A stretch of 64,000 nucleotides of DNA from Hamadaea flava (GTDB lineage Bacteria; Actinomycetota; Actinomycetes; Mycobacteriales; Micromonosporaceae). The position numbers and the translations under genes were made by a program. Positions 37,991 to 46,200 of the stretch are shown one piece after another. Position 1 is the stretch's first letter, and each line of letters starts with the position of its first letter. Location of the stretch: the NCBI RefSeq assembly GCF_024172085.1, contig NZ_JAMZDZ010000001.1:7502001-7566000 (forward strand), in the 5' to 3' direction. The notes under the pieces were generated by a model, which saw only the letters and a program-made list of their open reading frames with translations, was not told where the DNA came from and did not search any database.

Positions 37991-38875
37991 ATGAGACACA
38001 AGCGTGGGATCGCGACCATCGCGCTCGTGCTGGCGGCTGGGCTGGGAATGTCCGGCTGTAGTGCGTTGACCGGCACCGATGGCGATCTGGCCAACGACTG
38101 GTCGGCACTGCCCGCGCCGAAGAGCTTCGTTCCCGACCTCGGCTGTCACGCCCGGGAGACCGACGCCTCGGCGACGGCGACCGAGTTCGCGGTCGTCGAC
38201 TGCGCGAAGAGCCACGAGACCGAGACGGTCTACGTCGGCGTGTTCAGCGGCTCCGCCGCGAGCGCCTCGACGCCGCCGGACACGGACTCCAAGGACGCGG
38301 CGGACGCCTTCAACGCCTGCGAGGAGCAGGCCGACAAGGTGCTCGGCCAGGACTGGCGGGACCTGCGGGTGGAGCTGAAGCTCGTGACCCCGTCCAGCGC
38401 GGCCTGGAAGGGCGGCGCGCACTGGTTCGCCTGCGACGTCATCGAGCTGGCCGACCTGGAGAACGCCGAGACCAAGGCGCGGACGGCGGCCATCAAGGAG
38501 GGCGTCGACAAGCTGCCGCTGGGGTGCTTCACCGCGACCGAGAGCGGCGGCGACCTGAAGATGGCCGAGGTGGAGTGCAGCTCCTCGCACAACAGCGAGT
38601 ACGTCGGCTCGTTCGAGCCGGCCGCGAGTGTGGCGTACCCGACCACCGACGCGGGCTGGGACGTCCTGCACGAGAAGTGCGACGAGGTCGCGGCGGCGTA
38701 CATGGGCATCTCGGGCAGCCAGTTCGACAAGAGCTACAGCGAGATCGCCTGGGCCACCTCGAAGAAGTACTGGGCGGCCGGCAACAACAACGTCCGCTGC
38801 TTCCTGTGGCTGGGCAAGTCGAAGATGAGCGGTTCGGCGAAGGGCAAGAAGACCACCGTGCCGAAGTGGTCCTGA
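37991..38875 (+). CDS. Septum-formation-family lipoprotein, paralogue 3
   Basis: A 294-residue lipoprotein, lipobox MSGC (Cys23), more diverged than the tandem pair at 30.8-32.7 kb but with the same plan: DCAKSHETETVYVGVF in the first half, CSSSHNSEYVGSF in the second, SSAAWKGGAHWFACD, and a basic tail (KMSGSAKGKKTT). Acidic and Ala-rich segments replace some loops. GGGGAGGGG precedes the ATG and TAGACTGCC (37950-37958) repeats the box seen before paralogue 1. A perfect hairpin follows. Confidence 0.82.
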   Translation: MRHKRGIATIALVLAAGLGMSGCSALTGTDGDLANDWSALPAPKSFVPDLGCHARETDASATATEFAVVDCAKSHETETVYVGVFSGSAASASTPPDTDSKDAADAFNACEEQADKVLGQDWRDLRVELKLVTPSSAAWKGGAHWFACDVIELADLENAETKARTAAIKEGVDKLPLGCFTATESGGDLKMAEVECSSSHNSEYVGSFEPAASVAYPTTDAGWDVLHEKCDEVAAAYMGISGSQFDKSYSEIAWATSKKYWAAGNNNVRCFLWLGKSKMSGSAKGKKTTVPKWS

Positions 38876-38880
38876 CGTTC

Positions 38881-38922
38881 GCATGACGAAGGCGCCGGCC
38901 GCGGCCGGCGCCTTCGTCATGC
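38881..38922. terminator. Perfect 20-bp palindrome, bidirectional terminator
   Basis: Arms of 20 bp (GCATGACGAAGGCGCCGGCC and its exact complement) separated by GC only. It starts five bases after the lipoprotein stop and includes the last codons and stop of the opposing monooxygenase gene (38917). Confidence 0.85.
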
Positions 38923-40101
38923 CCAGTGGATCTCGTGGGAAAGCACCCAGTCGTCGCCGCCTGACTTGGCGCGCTTGGCGAAGACGAGCGGCAGCACCGC
39001 GTCCCGGATGAGCCGGCCGACCGGGCCGGGCATCTTGTCGGAGCTGAGTTTCTTCGCCTCAGCGACGATGCGTTCGACCCGGCCCCGGCGTTCCCGCTCG
39101 TACGCCGAGAACGCCGTGGCCGCGTCGGGCGCGTCCCGCAGCGCCTTGGCGAGCACCAGCGCGTCCTCGATCGCCAGCGACGCGCCTTGGCCGGAGGTCG
39201 GCGCGGCGGCGTGGGCGGCGTCGCCGACGAGCACCATCCGGTCGTCGTGCCAGGTCGGCACGCTCGGGAAGTCGTAGGTGTTCCACGGCAGGGCGATCTG
39301 TTCGGTCGCCTCGACGACGGCCCGTGCGGGAGTCGCGTCGACGGCGAAGGTGTCGATCAGCCGTCGCCGCCACTGCTGAGGTGTGATGGCCGCCAGTTCG
39401 GCCGGGCTCAGCTCGCGTACCTGCGGGATGTTGGCGAACCACCAGACGACGCCGTCCGGGGCGAGCATGTGGCAGAAGAAGGCGTCGCGCCCGAAGTACA
39501 TCACCATCGTGCCGGGCTCGCCGGGTACCGCCGCCCGGGTGAAACCGCCCGTGTTCAGCAGCGGCACGTAGCGCGGCTTCGGTGCGGCCGGGTCTATCAG
39601 CTCACGCGTACGCGACAGCAGGCCGTCGGCGCCGACGAGGATGTCGGCGGTGAACCGGGTGCCGTCGGCGAACACCGCGGTGACCCCGTCGCCGCCGCGC
39701 TCGGCGTCGACGAGGCGCTTGCCGTATTCGACGGTCACTCCGCGTCGCAGGGCTTCGTCGCGCAACGCCTCGTAGAGGTCGGTCCGGCGCACGGTACGGC
39801 TGGTCAGGCCATCGGGGCCGGTCGGCGCGGCCGGGAAACCGCCCAGCGGCTTGCCCTTGCCGGAGACGAACTCGAAGCGCGGGCAGTCGAACCCGTGCTT
39901 CCGGACCAGGTCCAGCAGATCCAGTTCCCGCAAGGCGCGTTGGCCGTTGACGGCCACCGTCAGGAACGAGCCGACTCCTTCCGCGCCGTGGGCGTACGCC
40001 TCGAAGACGGTGGCCTCGATGCCGGCCTGGCGCAGAGCCATGGCGGTGACGGGGCCGGCGACGCCGCCGCCGATGATCGCTGCGGTGCTTGGCTTAGTCA
40101 T
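38917..40101 (-). CDS. FAD-dependent monooxygenase
   Basis: A 394-residue PHBH-type flavoprotein. GGGVAGPVTAMALRQAG is the N-terminal dinucleotide fold, RRTDLYEALRDEA an intermediate block, DILVGADGLLSRTR the DG motif, and MVLVGDAAHAAAPTSGQGASLAIEDA the GD motif. It would hydroxylate or epoxidise an aromatic or polycyclic substrate using NAD(P)H and O2, possibly for detoxification. TATAGT lies six bases before the ATG, indicating a leaderless message. The divergent PadR gene is the likely repressor. Confidence 0.9.
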   Translation of the reverse strand: MTKPSTAAIIGGGVAGPVTAMALRQAGIEATVFEAYAHGAEGVGSFLTVAVNGQRALRELDLLDLVRKHGFDCPRFEFVSGKGKPLGGFPAAPTGPDGLTSRTVRRTDLYEALRDEALRRGVTVEYGKRLVDAERGGDGVTAVFADGTRFTADILVGADGLLSRTRELIDPAAPKPRYVPLLNTGGFTRAAVPGEPGTMVMYFGRDAFFCHMLAPDGVVWWFANIPQVRELSPAELAAITPQQWRRRLIDTFAVDATPARAVVEATEQIALPWNTYDFPSVPTWHDDRMVLVGDAAHAAAPTSGQGASLAIEDALVLAKALRDAPDAATAFSAYERERRGRVERIVAEAKKLSSDKMPGPVGRLIRDAVLPLVFAKRAKSGGDDWVLSHEIHWA

Positions 40102-40156
40102 GGGATAACTATACATGGAATGACTATCGAACGGTCAAGGTCGTACGATGTGATCC
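40102..40156. promoter_or_regulatory. Overlapping divergent promoters, candidate PadR operator
   Basis: Only 55 bases separate the two start codons. Leftward: TTGACC, 19-base spacer, TATAGT (40108-40113). Rightward: ATGACT (40120-40125), 18-base spacer, TACGAT (40144-40149). The promoters interlock, so one repressor could control both. The 19-base spacer on the monooxygenase side is non-optimal. Confidence 0.6.
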
Positions 40157-40768
40157 ATGGCAGAACGGCGCTCCCCGCTGGCGATAGCGATCTTGTCCTT
40201 GCTGGCAGAGGAGCCCATGCACGCGTACGGGATGCAGCAGAAGATCAAGGGCCGGCGCAAGGACGAGGTCGTCAACGTCGCCCAGCGCAACAGCGTCTAC
40301 CAGGCGATCGAGCGGCTGGTGCGCGACGGCTACGTCCAGGTGCGGCACACCGCCCGGGATTCCGGCCGGCCCGAGCGCACGGTCTACGAGCTGACCGACA
40401 GCGGCCGGCAGACCCAGATGGCCTGGCTGCGATCGATGCTGGCGACTCCAGCCCGGGAGTTCCCCGAGTTCCGGGCGGCATTGGCGTTCGTCGCGACCCT
40501 CGACCCGGACGACGCCCGGGAACAGTTGGAAAACCGGGCCCGGATCCTGCAGGACCGGCTCGGCCAGTACGCCGACGACCTGAAGCGCGGCCAGGAGATG
40601 GGCCTGCCGCGGCTGTTCGCCGTCGAGGACGAGTACGCCCAAGCCGTCACCACCGCCGAGCTGACCTTCGTGCGTACGCTGATCAAGGATCTGGCCGACG
40701 GCGAGCTGACCTGGAACCCCGAGTGGCTGGCCGAGATCGTCGCGAAGTTCGAAGGGTCCCCCGCGTGA
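40157..40768 (+). CDS. PadR-family transcriptional regulator
   Basis: A 203-residue PadR regulator: N-terminal winged helix (SPLAIAILSLLAEEPMHAYG, then NSVYQAIERLVRDGYVQV) and a C-terminal helical dimer domain with LENRARILQDRLGQY. PadR proteins are usually small-molecule-responsive repressors of adjacent genes, often exporters or detoxifying enzymes. It faces the flavin monooxygenase and overlaps the following methyltransferase by four bases (GTGA). Confidence 0.92.
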   Translation: MAERRSPLAIAILSLLAEEPMHAYGMQQKIKGRRKDEVVNVAQRNSVYQAIERLVRDGYVQVRHTARDSGRPERTVYELTDSGRQTQMAWLRSMLATPAREFPEFRAALAFVATLDPDDAREQLENRARILQDRLGQYADDLKRGQEMGLPRLFAVEDEYAQAVTTAELTFVRTLIKDLADGELTWNPEWLAEIVAKFEGSPA

Positions 40769-41637
40769 CCCATCACCGGCCGGCGGAGCAGCCCACGCGG
40801 ATCATCGACGGCGGCCTGTCGACGGAGTTGGCGGCGAACGGGCACGACCTCAGCGATCACCTCTGGTCGGCCCGGCTGCTGCGGGACGAGCCCGACGCGA
40901 TCGTCGCCGCCCACGCCGCCTTCCTTCAGGCCGGGGCGACCGTCAGCACCACCGCCAGCTATCAGGCCACCTTCGACGGCTTCGCCCGCAGCGGCATCGA
41001 CCGGGCCGAGACCGAGCGGCTGCTGACCCGCAGCGTCACCCTGGCCCGCCGGGCGAACCAGGAGACGGGGATCGACGCCCTGGTGGCGGCCTCGGTCGGC
41101 CCGTACGGCGCGATGCTCGCCGACGGTTCCGAGTACCGCGGGAACTACGGCCTCAGCGTCGCCGACCTCGTCCGGTTCCACCGGCCCCGGCTGGAGGTGC
41201 TGGCGGCGGCCGGTCCCGATCTGTTCGCCCTCGAAACCGTGCCCGACCTGGTCGAGGCCGAGGCGCTGCTGAGGGCGCTCGACGGGCTGGGCGTGCCGGC
41301 CTGGCTCTCCTACACCGTCGCCGGGTCCACCACCCGCGCCGGTCAGCCCCTCGCCGACGCCTTCGCCCTCGTACACGGCGTCGACGCGATCGTTGCCGTC
41401 GGCGTGAACTGCTGCGATCCGGCCGACGTCGGGCTCGCCCTGGCCACCGCGCGCGCGGTGAGCGGCAAGCCGCTCATCGCGTACCCGAACAGCGGCGAAC
41501 AGTGGGACGCGGCGGAGCGGTCCTGGACCGGGACGGCCGGGGCGTGGCTGGCCGAGGCTCCGGCCTGGGAGGCGGACTGGCTGGGGGGCTGTTGCCGGGT
41601 CACGCCCGCGGACATCGCCGAACTGGCCCGACCGTAG
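40765..41637 (+). CDS. mmuM: Homocysteine S-methyltransferase
   Basis: A 290-residue zinc-dependent methyltransferase. The N-terminus IIDGGLSTELAANG, the first zinc cysteine in VGVNCCDP (about 214-220) and the vicinal pair in LGGCCRVTP (about 275-280) match MmuM-type enzymes, which use S-methylmethionine or S-adenosylmethionine to make methionine from homocysteine. GTG overlaps the PadR stop (GTGA), so it is co-translated with the regulator, an unusual pairing. Confidence 0.9.
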   Translation: MTHHRPAEQPTRIIDGGLSTELAANGHDLSDHLWSARLLRDEPDAIVAAHAAFLQAGATVSTTASYQATFDGFARSGIDRAETERLLTRSVTLARRANQETGIDALVAASVGPYGAMLADGSEYRGNYGLSVADLVRFHRPRLEVLAAAGPDLFALETVPDLVEAEALLRALDGLGVPAWLSYTVAGSTTRAGQPLADAFALVHGVDAIVAVGVNCCDPADVGLALATARAVSGKPLIAYPNSGEQWDAAERSWTGTAGAWLAEAPAWEADWLGGCCRVTPADIAELARP

Positions 41638-41647
41638 GATCATCTCC

Positions 41648-42478
41648 GTGGAGCTGCTGCACTCGGGCAAGGTCAGAGACGTGTACGCCGACGGCGAGGA
41701 CCTGATCCTCGTCGCCTCCGACCGGATGTCGGTCTTCGACGTCGTGCTGCCGACGCCGATCCCGGACAAGGGCGCGATCCTGACTCAGCTGTCGCTGTGG
41801 TGGTTCGACCAGCTCGCCGACCTGGTCCCGAACCATGTGATCTCCGAAGACGTGCCGGCCGAGTGGGCCGGGCGGGCGATCCGCTGCCGCCGCCTGAAGA
41901 TGGTCCCGGTCGAGTGCGTGGCCCGGGGGTACCTGACCGGGTCGGGTCTGCGCGACTACGAGGCGACCGGGGTCGTCTCCGGCATCGAGCTGCCGGCCGG
42001 GCTGGTCGAGAGCTCCCAGCTCGCCGAGCCGATCTTCACCCCGTCGACCAAGGCCGCAATGGGGGCGCACGACGAGCCCATGACGTTCGCCGAGGTGATC
42101 ACCACCGTCGGCGCGGCCACCGCAGAGCAGCTCCGCGACATCACGCTCGCGATCTACCGGCGGGGATCGGAGATCGCCGCCGAGCGCGGGATCCTCATCG
42201 CCGACACCAAGATCGAACTGGGCTGGGACGCCGACAGCCAGCTCGTCCTCGGCGACGAGGTGCTGACGCCGGACTCCTCGCGCTTCTGGTCGGCCGAGGA
42301 CTACGTGCCGGGCAAGGTGCAGGACAGCTTCGACAAGCAGCCACTTCGCGACTGGGCCGTGGGCCTCGGCTGGGACAAGACCGCCCCCGGGCCGGAAGTG
42401 CCGGCCGAGATCGTCGAGCGGACGCGTGCGCGGTACGTCGCGGCGTACGAGCGACTCACCGGCCGTACTTGGAGCTGA
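41648..42478 (+). CDS. purC: SAICAR synthetase
   Basis: A 276-residue phosphoribosylaminoimidazole-succinocarboxamide synthase, purine pathway. Motifs: LLHSGKVRDVYADG at the N-terminus, SDRMSVFDVVLPTPIPDKG, VECVARGYLTGSGLRDY, FTPSTKAAMGAHDEPM, LIADTKIELGWD and TPDSSRFW. TAGGAT (41635-41640), inside the end of the previous gene, lies seven bases before the GTG, so it can be transcribed independently and leaderless. No other pur gene is in the window. Confidence 0.97.
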   Translation: MELLHSGKVRDVYADGEDLILVASDRMSVFDVVLPTPIPDKGAILTQLSLWWFDQLADLVPNHVISEDVPAEWAGRAIRCRRLKMVPVECVARGYLTGSGLRDYEATGVVSGIELPAGLVESSQLAEPIFTPSTKAAMGAHDEPMTFAEVITTVGAATAEQLRDITLAIYRRGSEIAAERGILIADTKIELGWDADSQLVLGDEVLTPDSSRFWSAEDYVPGKVQDSFDKQPLRDWAVGLGWDKTAPGPEVPAEIVERTRARYVAAYERLTGRTWS

Positions 42479-42529
42479 CCGCCCGCTCGCCGCTCGCTCG
42501 CTGACCCGCCGCTCGTCGGCCGTCCGCCG

Positions 42530-42756
42530 GATGATCGGCGGCAGCCGACGATCATCTCGCTTTGGGCCCCACGATTGTCGGCAGCCGCCGATCTTGGAGG
42601 CGGCGACCTGCGTGATCGTCGGGGGCCGCCGATCTTGGAGGCGGCGACCTGCGTGATCGGCGGCAGACGACGATCTTGGAGGCGGCGACCTGCGTGATCG
42701 TCGGCAGACGACGATCTTGGGCGCGATACCGCCAAGACTGTCGGAAGCCGACGATC
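42530..42756. repeat. Array of six palindromic units, 41-bp period
   Basis: Palindromes of 21-26 bases at 42530, 42572, 42614, 42655, 42696 and 42736, generally GATCGTCG-n5-CGACGATC with compensating changes. Between units 2-5 lies a constant 20-base spacer TTGGAGGCGGCGACCTGCGT. The array fills most of the 307-base gap between purC and the next gene. Confidence 0.88.
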
Positions 42757-42785
42757 ATGCCGCGGATCGGCGGACAATGGGAGTC

Positions 42786-43076
42786 ATGTACGGCACCGTG
42801 ATGATCGGGAAACTCAAGGTTCCCTACGACGAGGTGGTCCGCGCCGAAGAGAAGTGGGACACCGAGCGCAAGGTACAGGGCTACGTGCGTGGCGATCTGC
42901 TGCGCGCTGACGACGGCCAGACGATCGTGATGGCCGTTCAGTTCGAGAGCAAGGAGCAGTACGTCGCCCTTGCCGACGATCCCAAACAGGACGAATGGTG
43001 GCGCACGGTGATGGCACCCATGCTCGACGGCGAGCCGACCTGGATCGACGGGACGTGGGAGTCCCAGGTTAGGTAA
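42786..43076 (+). CDS. Small dimeric-barrel-like protein, function unknown
   Basis: A 96-residue protein (MYGTVMIGKLKVPYDEVVRA; AVQFESKEQYVALADDPKQD; WWRTVMAPMLDGEPTWIDG). The beta-alpha-beta pattern with a terminal catalytic-looking WxDG segment resembles ferredoxin-fold dimeric barrels such as antibiotic-biosynthesis monooxygenases, but no diagnostic residue is certain. GACAAT, a near-consensus -10, ends seven bases before the chosen ATG. It stands between the palindrome array and the amylopullulanase control region. Confidence 0.75.
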   Translation: MYGTVMIGKLKVPYDEVVRAEEKWDTERKVQGYVRGDLLRADDGQTIVMAVQFESKEQYVALADDPKQDEWWRTVMAPMLDGEPTWIDGTWESQVR

Positions 43077-43079
43077 CGC

Positions 43080-43151
43080 CTGCAAGATCTTGCAGCACAG
43101 CCTGCCGTGAGAGAGCAAGTCTTGCGGCAGGCTTTCAGTAACGCGTATGTT
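43080..43151 (+). promoter_or_regulatory. MalR-like operator and promoter of the amylopullulanase
   Basis: A perfect 16-bp palindrome CTGCAAGATCTTGCAG (43080-43095) joins two CTTGCAG heptamers, the sequence reported as the binding motif of LacI-family MalR/Reg1 in Streptomyces. A second dyad GCAAGTCTTGC (43115-43125) overlaps a TTGCGG -35 (43122-43127), 18 bases from TATGTT (43146-43151). AGCCTGCCG/CGGCAGGCT arms (43099-43133) also allow a hairpin. Maltose/starch-responsive repression is the natural reading. Confidence 0.65.
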
Positions 43152-43201
43152 GCGGCGGACGCTTCGCAGTGATGTGTGCCACCGAGCCCCCGAGGTACGC
43201 G

Positions 43202-46200
43202 ATGAATCTCCGCAGGTTGCTGCCGCTCGCCCTGATCCTCCCCATGATCGTCGTCCCACCGGTGGCCGCCCAGGCCGCGCCGCAACCGGAGCCATCCCGG
43301 GCCCCGAAGCGGGCAGAGCAGTACTACTTCGTGTTGCCTGACCGGTTCGCCAACGGCGACAAGTCCAACGACAAAGGCGGGTACGCCGGCGACCGGACGA
43401 AGACCGGCTACGACCCGGCGGACAAAGGCTTCTATCACGGCGGCGACCTGCAGGGCGTGATCGACAAGCTGGACTACATCCAGGGTCTCGGCACGACCTC
43501 GATCTGGCTCGCGCCGGTGTTCAAGAACCGTCCCGTCCAAGGGACCGGGGCCGACCTGAGCGCCGGGTACCACGGCTACTGGATCACCGACTTCACCCAG
43601 GTGGACCCCCACTTCGGCACCAACGCCGACCTCAAGCGGCTCGTCGGCGAGGCGCACGACCGGGGGATGAAGATCTACCTCGACGTGATCGTCAACCACA
43701 CCGCCGACGTCCTCCGGTACGCCGAGAACAAGTACGACTACGTGGACAAGAAGACCAGCCCCTACACCGACACGCAGGGCCGGTCCTTCGAGGACGCGAA
43801 CTACGCCGACGGCACCCAGGGCTTCCCGAAGACCGACGGGACGGCCGGGCCGTACACCCCGATCTTCCCGACCGCCGCCGACCGGACGGTGAAGAAACCG
43901 GCCTGGCTCAACGATCCCGCGATGTACCACAACCGGGGCGACTCGACGTTCGCCGGCGAGAACTCGGCGTACGGGGACTTCTATGGACTGGACGACCTGT
44001 GGACCGAACGGCCCGAGGTCGTCTCCGGGATGACGAAGATCTACCAGGACTGGATCGGCACGACCGGCGTCGACGGCTTCCGGCTCGACACCGTCAAGCA
44101 CGTCGACATGGCTTTCTGGCCCCAGTTCAGCCAGGGCGTCACGAGCTACGCGAAGGACCACGGCAAGCCGGACTTCTTCATGTTCGGCGAGGTCTACAGC
44201 GCCGACGCGGCGTACGCGTCGACCTTCGTGCGGCAGGGCAAGCTGCCCGCCACCCTCGACTTCGGCTTCCAGGCCGCCGCGCAGGGCTTCGTCACCGGCG
44301 GTAGCGGCCAGGGCCTCGCCGACCTCTACGCGATGGACCCGTACTACACCGCTCCGGGCACGGACGCGAACGCGCTGCCGACCTTCCTCGGCAACCACGA
44401 CATGGGCCGGATCGGCTCCTTCATCAGCAAATCCAGTGTGGACGCATCGACCTATCTCGACCGCGACAGGCTCGCTCACGAGCTGATGTTCCTCACCCGC
44501 GGCCAGCCGGTCGTCTACTCCGGCGACGAGCAGGGCTTCACCGGCCCCGGCGGCGACAAGGACGCCCGCCAGGACATGTTCGCGAGCAAGACCACCGACT
44601 ACCTCGACGACGACCTGCTCGGCACCGATCGCACCCACGCCGTCGACAACTACGAGACCACGCATCCGCTCTACCAGACCATCGCGGCCCTCAGCCGCCT
44701 CCGCGCGGCTCATCCCGCGTTGGCGACTGGTACGCAGAAAGTCCGCTACGCGGGCGGCGGAGTCTTCGCGTTCAGTCGGGTCGGCGCCGGTGAGCAGGTG
44801 GAGTACCTCGTCGCGCTGAACTCCTCGACGCAGGCGCAGACGGTGACCCTGGCGACCTCCTCGGCGCCCGGTACGCGGTTCGGCCGGCTCTACCCGAGTC
44901 TGGGCGACGGCCCGGCGTCCGACGCGGACGGGAAGGTCACCGTCACCATCCCGCCGCTGTCGTCGGTGGTCCTGCAGGCGCAGCAGCCCGTGACGGCGGC
45001 CGTCGGCACGCCGACGATCACCATCAGCTCGCCCGGCGACGGCGCGAAGGTCCCCACCATCGCCAAGGTCAGCGCGACGGTCGGCAACGCGTCGCCGACC
45101 GCGACGGTCAGCTTCTCCGCGCAGGTCGCCGGCGGCCGCTGGCAGGCATTGGGCACCGCCACGCAGCCGGACGCCGACGGGCGCTACACCGTCTACCACG
45201 ACCTGACCGGGCTCGGCGGGACGACGCCGATCGCGTACAAGGCGATCGTGGACAGTGGGGGAGTGAAGGCGACCGACACGACTCAGGTCACCGTGGCGAC
45301 CCCGGTCCAAGGCGCGCAACGTGAATACGTCCTGGTGCACTATCGGCGCACGGACGGCGACTACGCCGACTGGGGGCTCTACAACTGGGGCGACTCCGAC
45401 CCGTCGTCGCAGCACGGCTGGCCGGTCGGGCAGCCGTTCGCCGGCGCGGACTCCTACGGCCGATGGGCCTGGGTCAAGGTCAAACCGGGCGCGACCAACG
45501 TCGGCTTCCTCGTCGTGAACTCCCAAGGCGTCAAGGACGTCGACGCCGACCGCAGCCTCGATCCCAGCCGGGTCGGCGAGGTCTGGCTCAAGCAGGGCGA
45601 CGCCACGATCTACTCCTCCCCGGCGGCCGCGCTCGGCTACCAGACGATCCGGTACCACCGCGCGGACGGGAACTACGCCGGCTGGGGCCTGCACCTGTGG
45701 GGCGACGGGCTCGGCATCTCCGTCGACTGGGCCAACCCGATGCCGCCCACCGGGACGGACTCCTTCGGGGCGTACTGGAACGTGCCGTTGACCGACCCGG
45801 CCAAGGTCGTCAACTTCATCGTCCACAACGGAGACACCAAGGACCCCGGGCCGGACCAGTCGATCGACCCGACGCAGGGCGCCGCCGCCTTCGTGACCAG
45901 CGGCGACGCCACCGTGTACGCCTCCGAGGCGGCCGCCTCCCACGTGGCGGTGCTGCACTACCGGCGGACGAACGCCGACTACGCGGGCTGGGGCCTGCAT
46001 CTGTGGGACGGCGCGGCCACCCCGACCGACTGGGGCACACCGATGCCGCCCACCGGCACGGACGCGTACGGGGCGTACTGGCGGGTGCCGTTGGCCGACG
46101 GCGCCACCGCGCTGAGCTACATCGTGCACAACGGCGACGAGAAGGACCTTCCGGCCGACCAGAAGCTCACCTTCGCCACCAGCGGCAACGAAGTGTGGCT

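Noticed and set aside
42530-42756. CRISPR array
   Set aside because: The 41-bp periodicity suggested it, but the inter-palindrome sequences are identical, the palindromes vary, and there are no cas genes.
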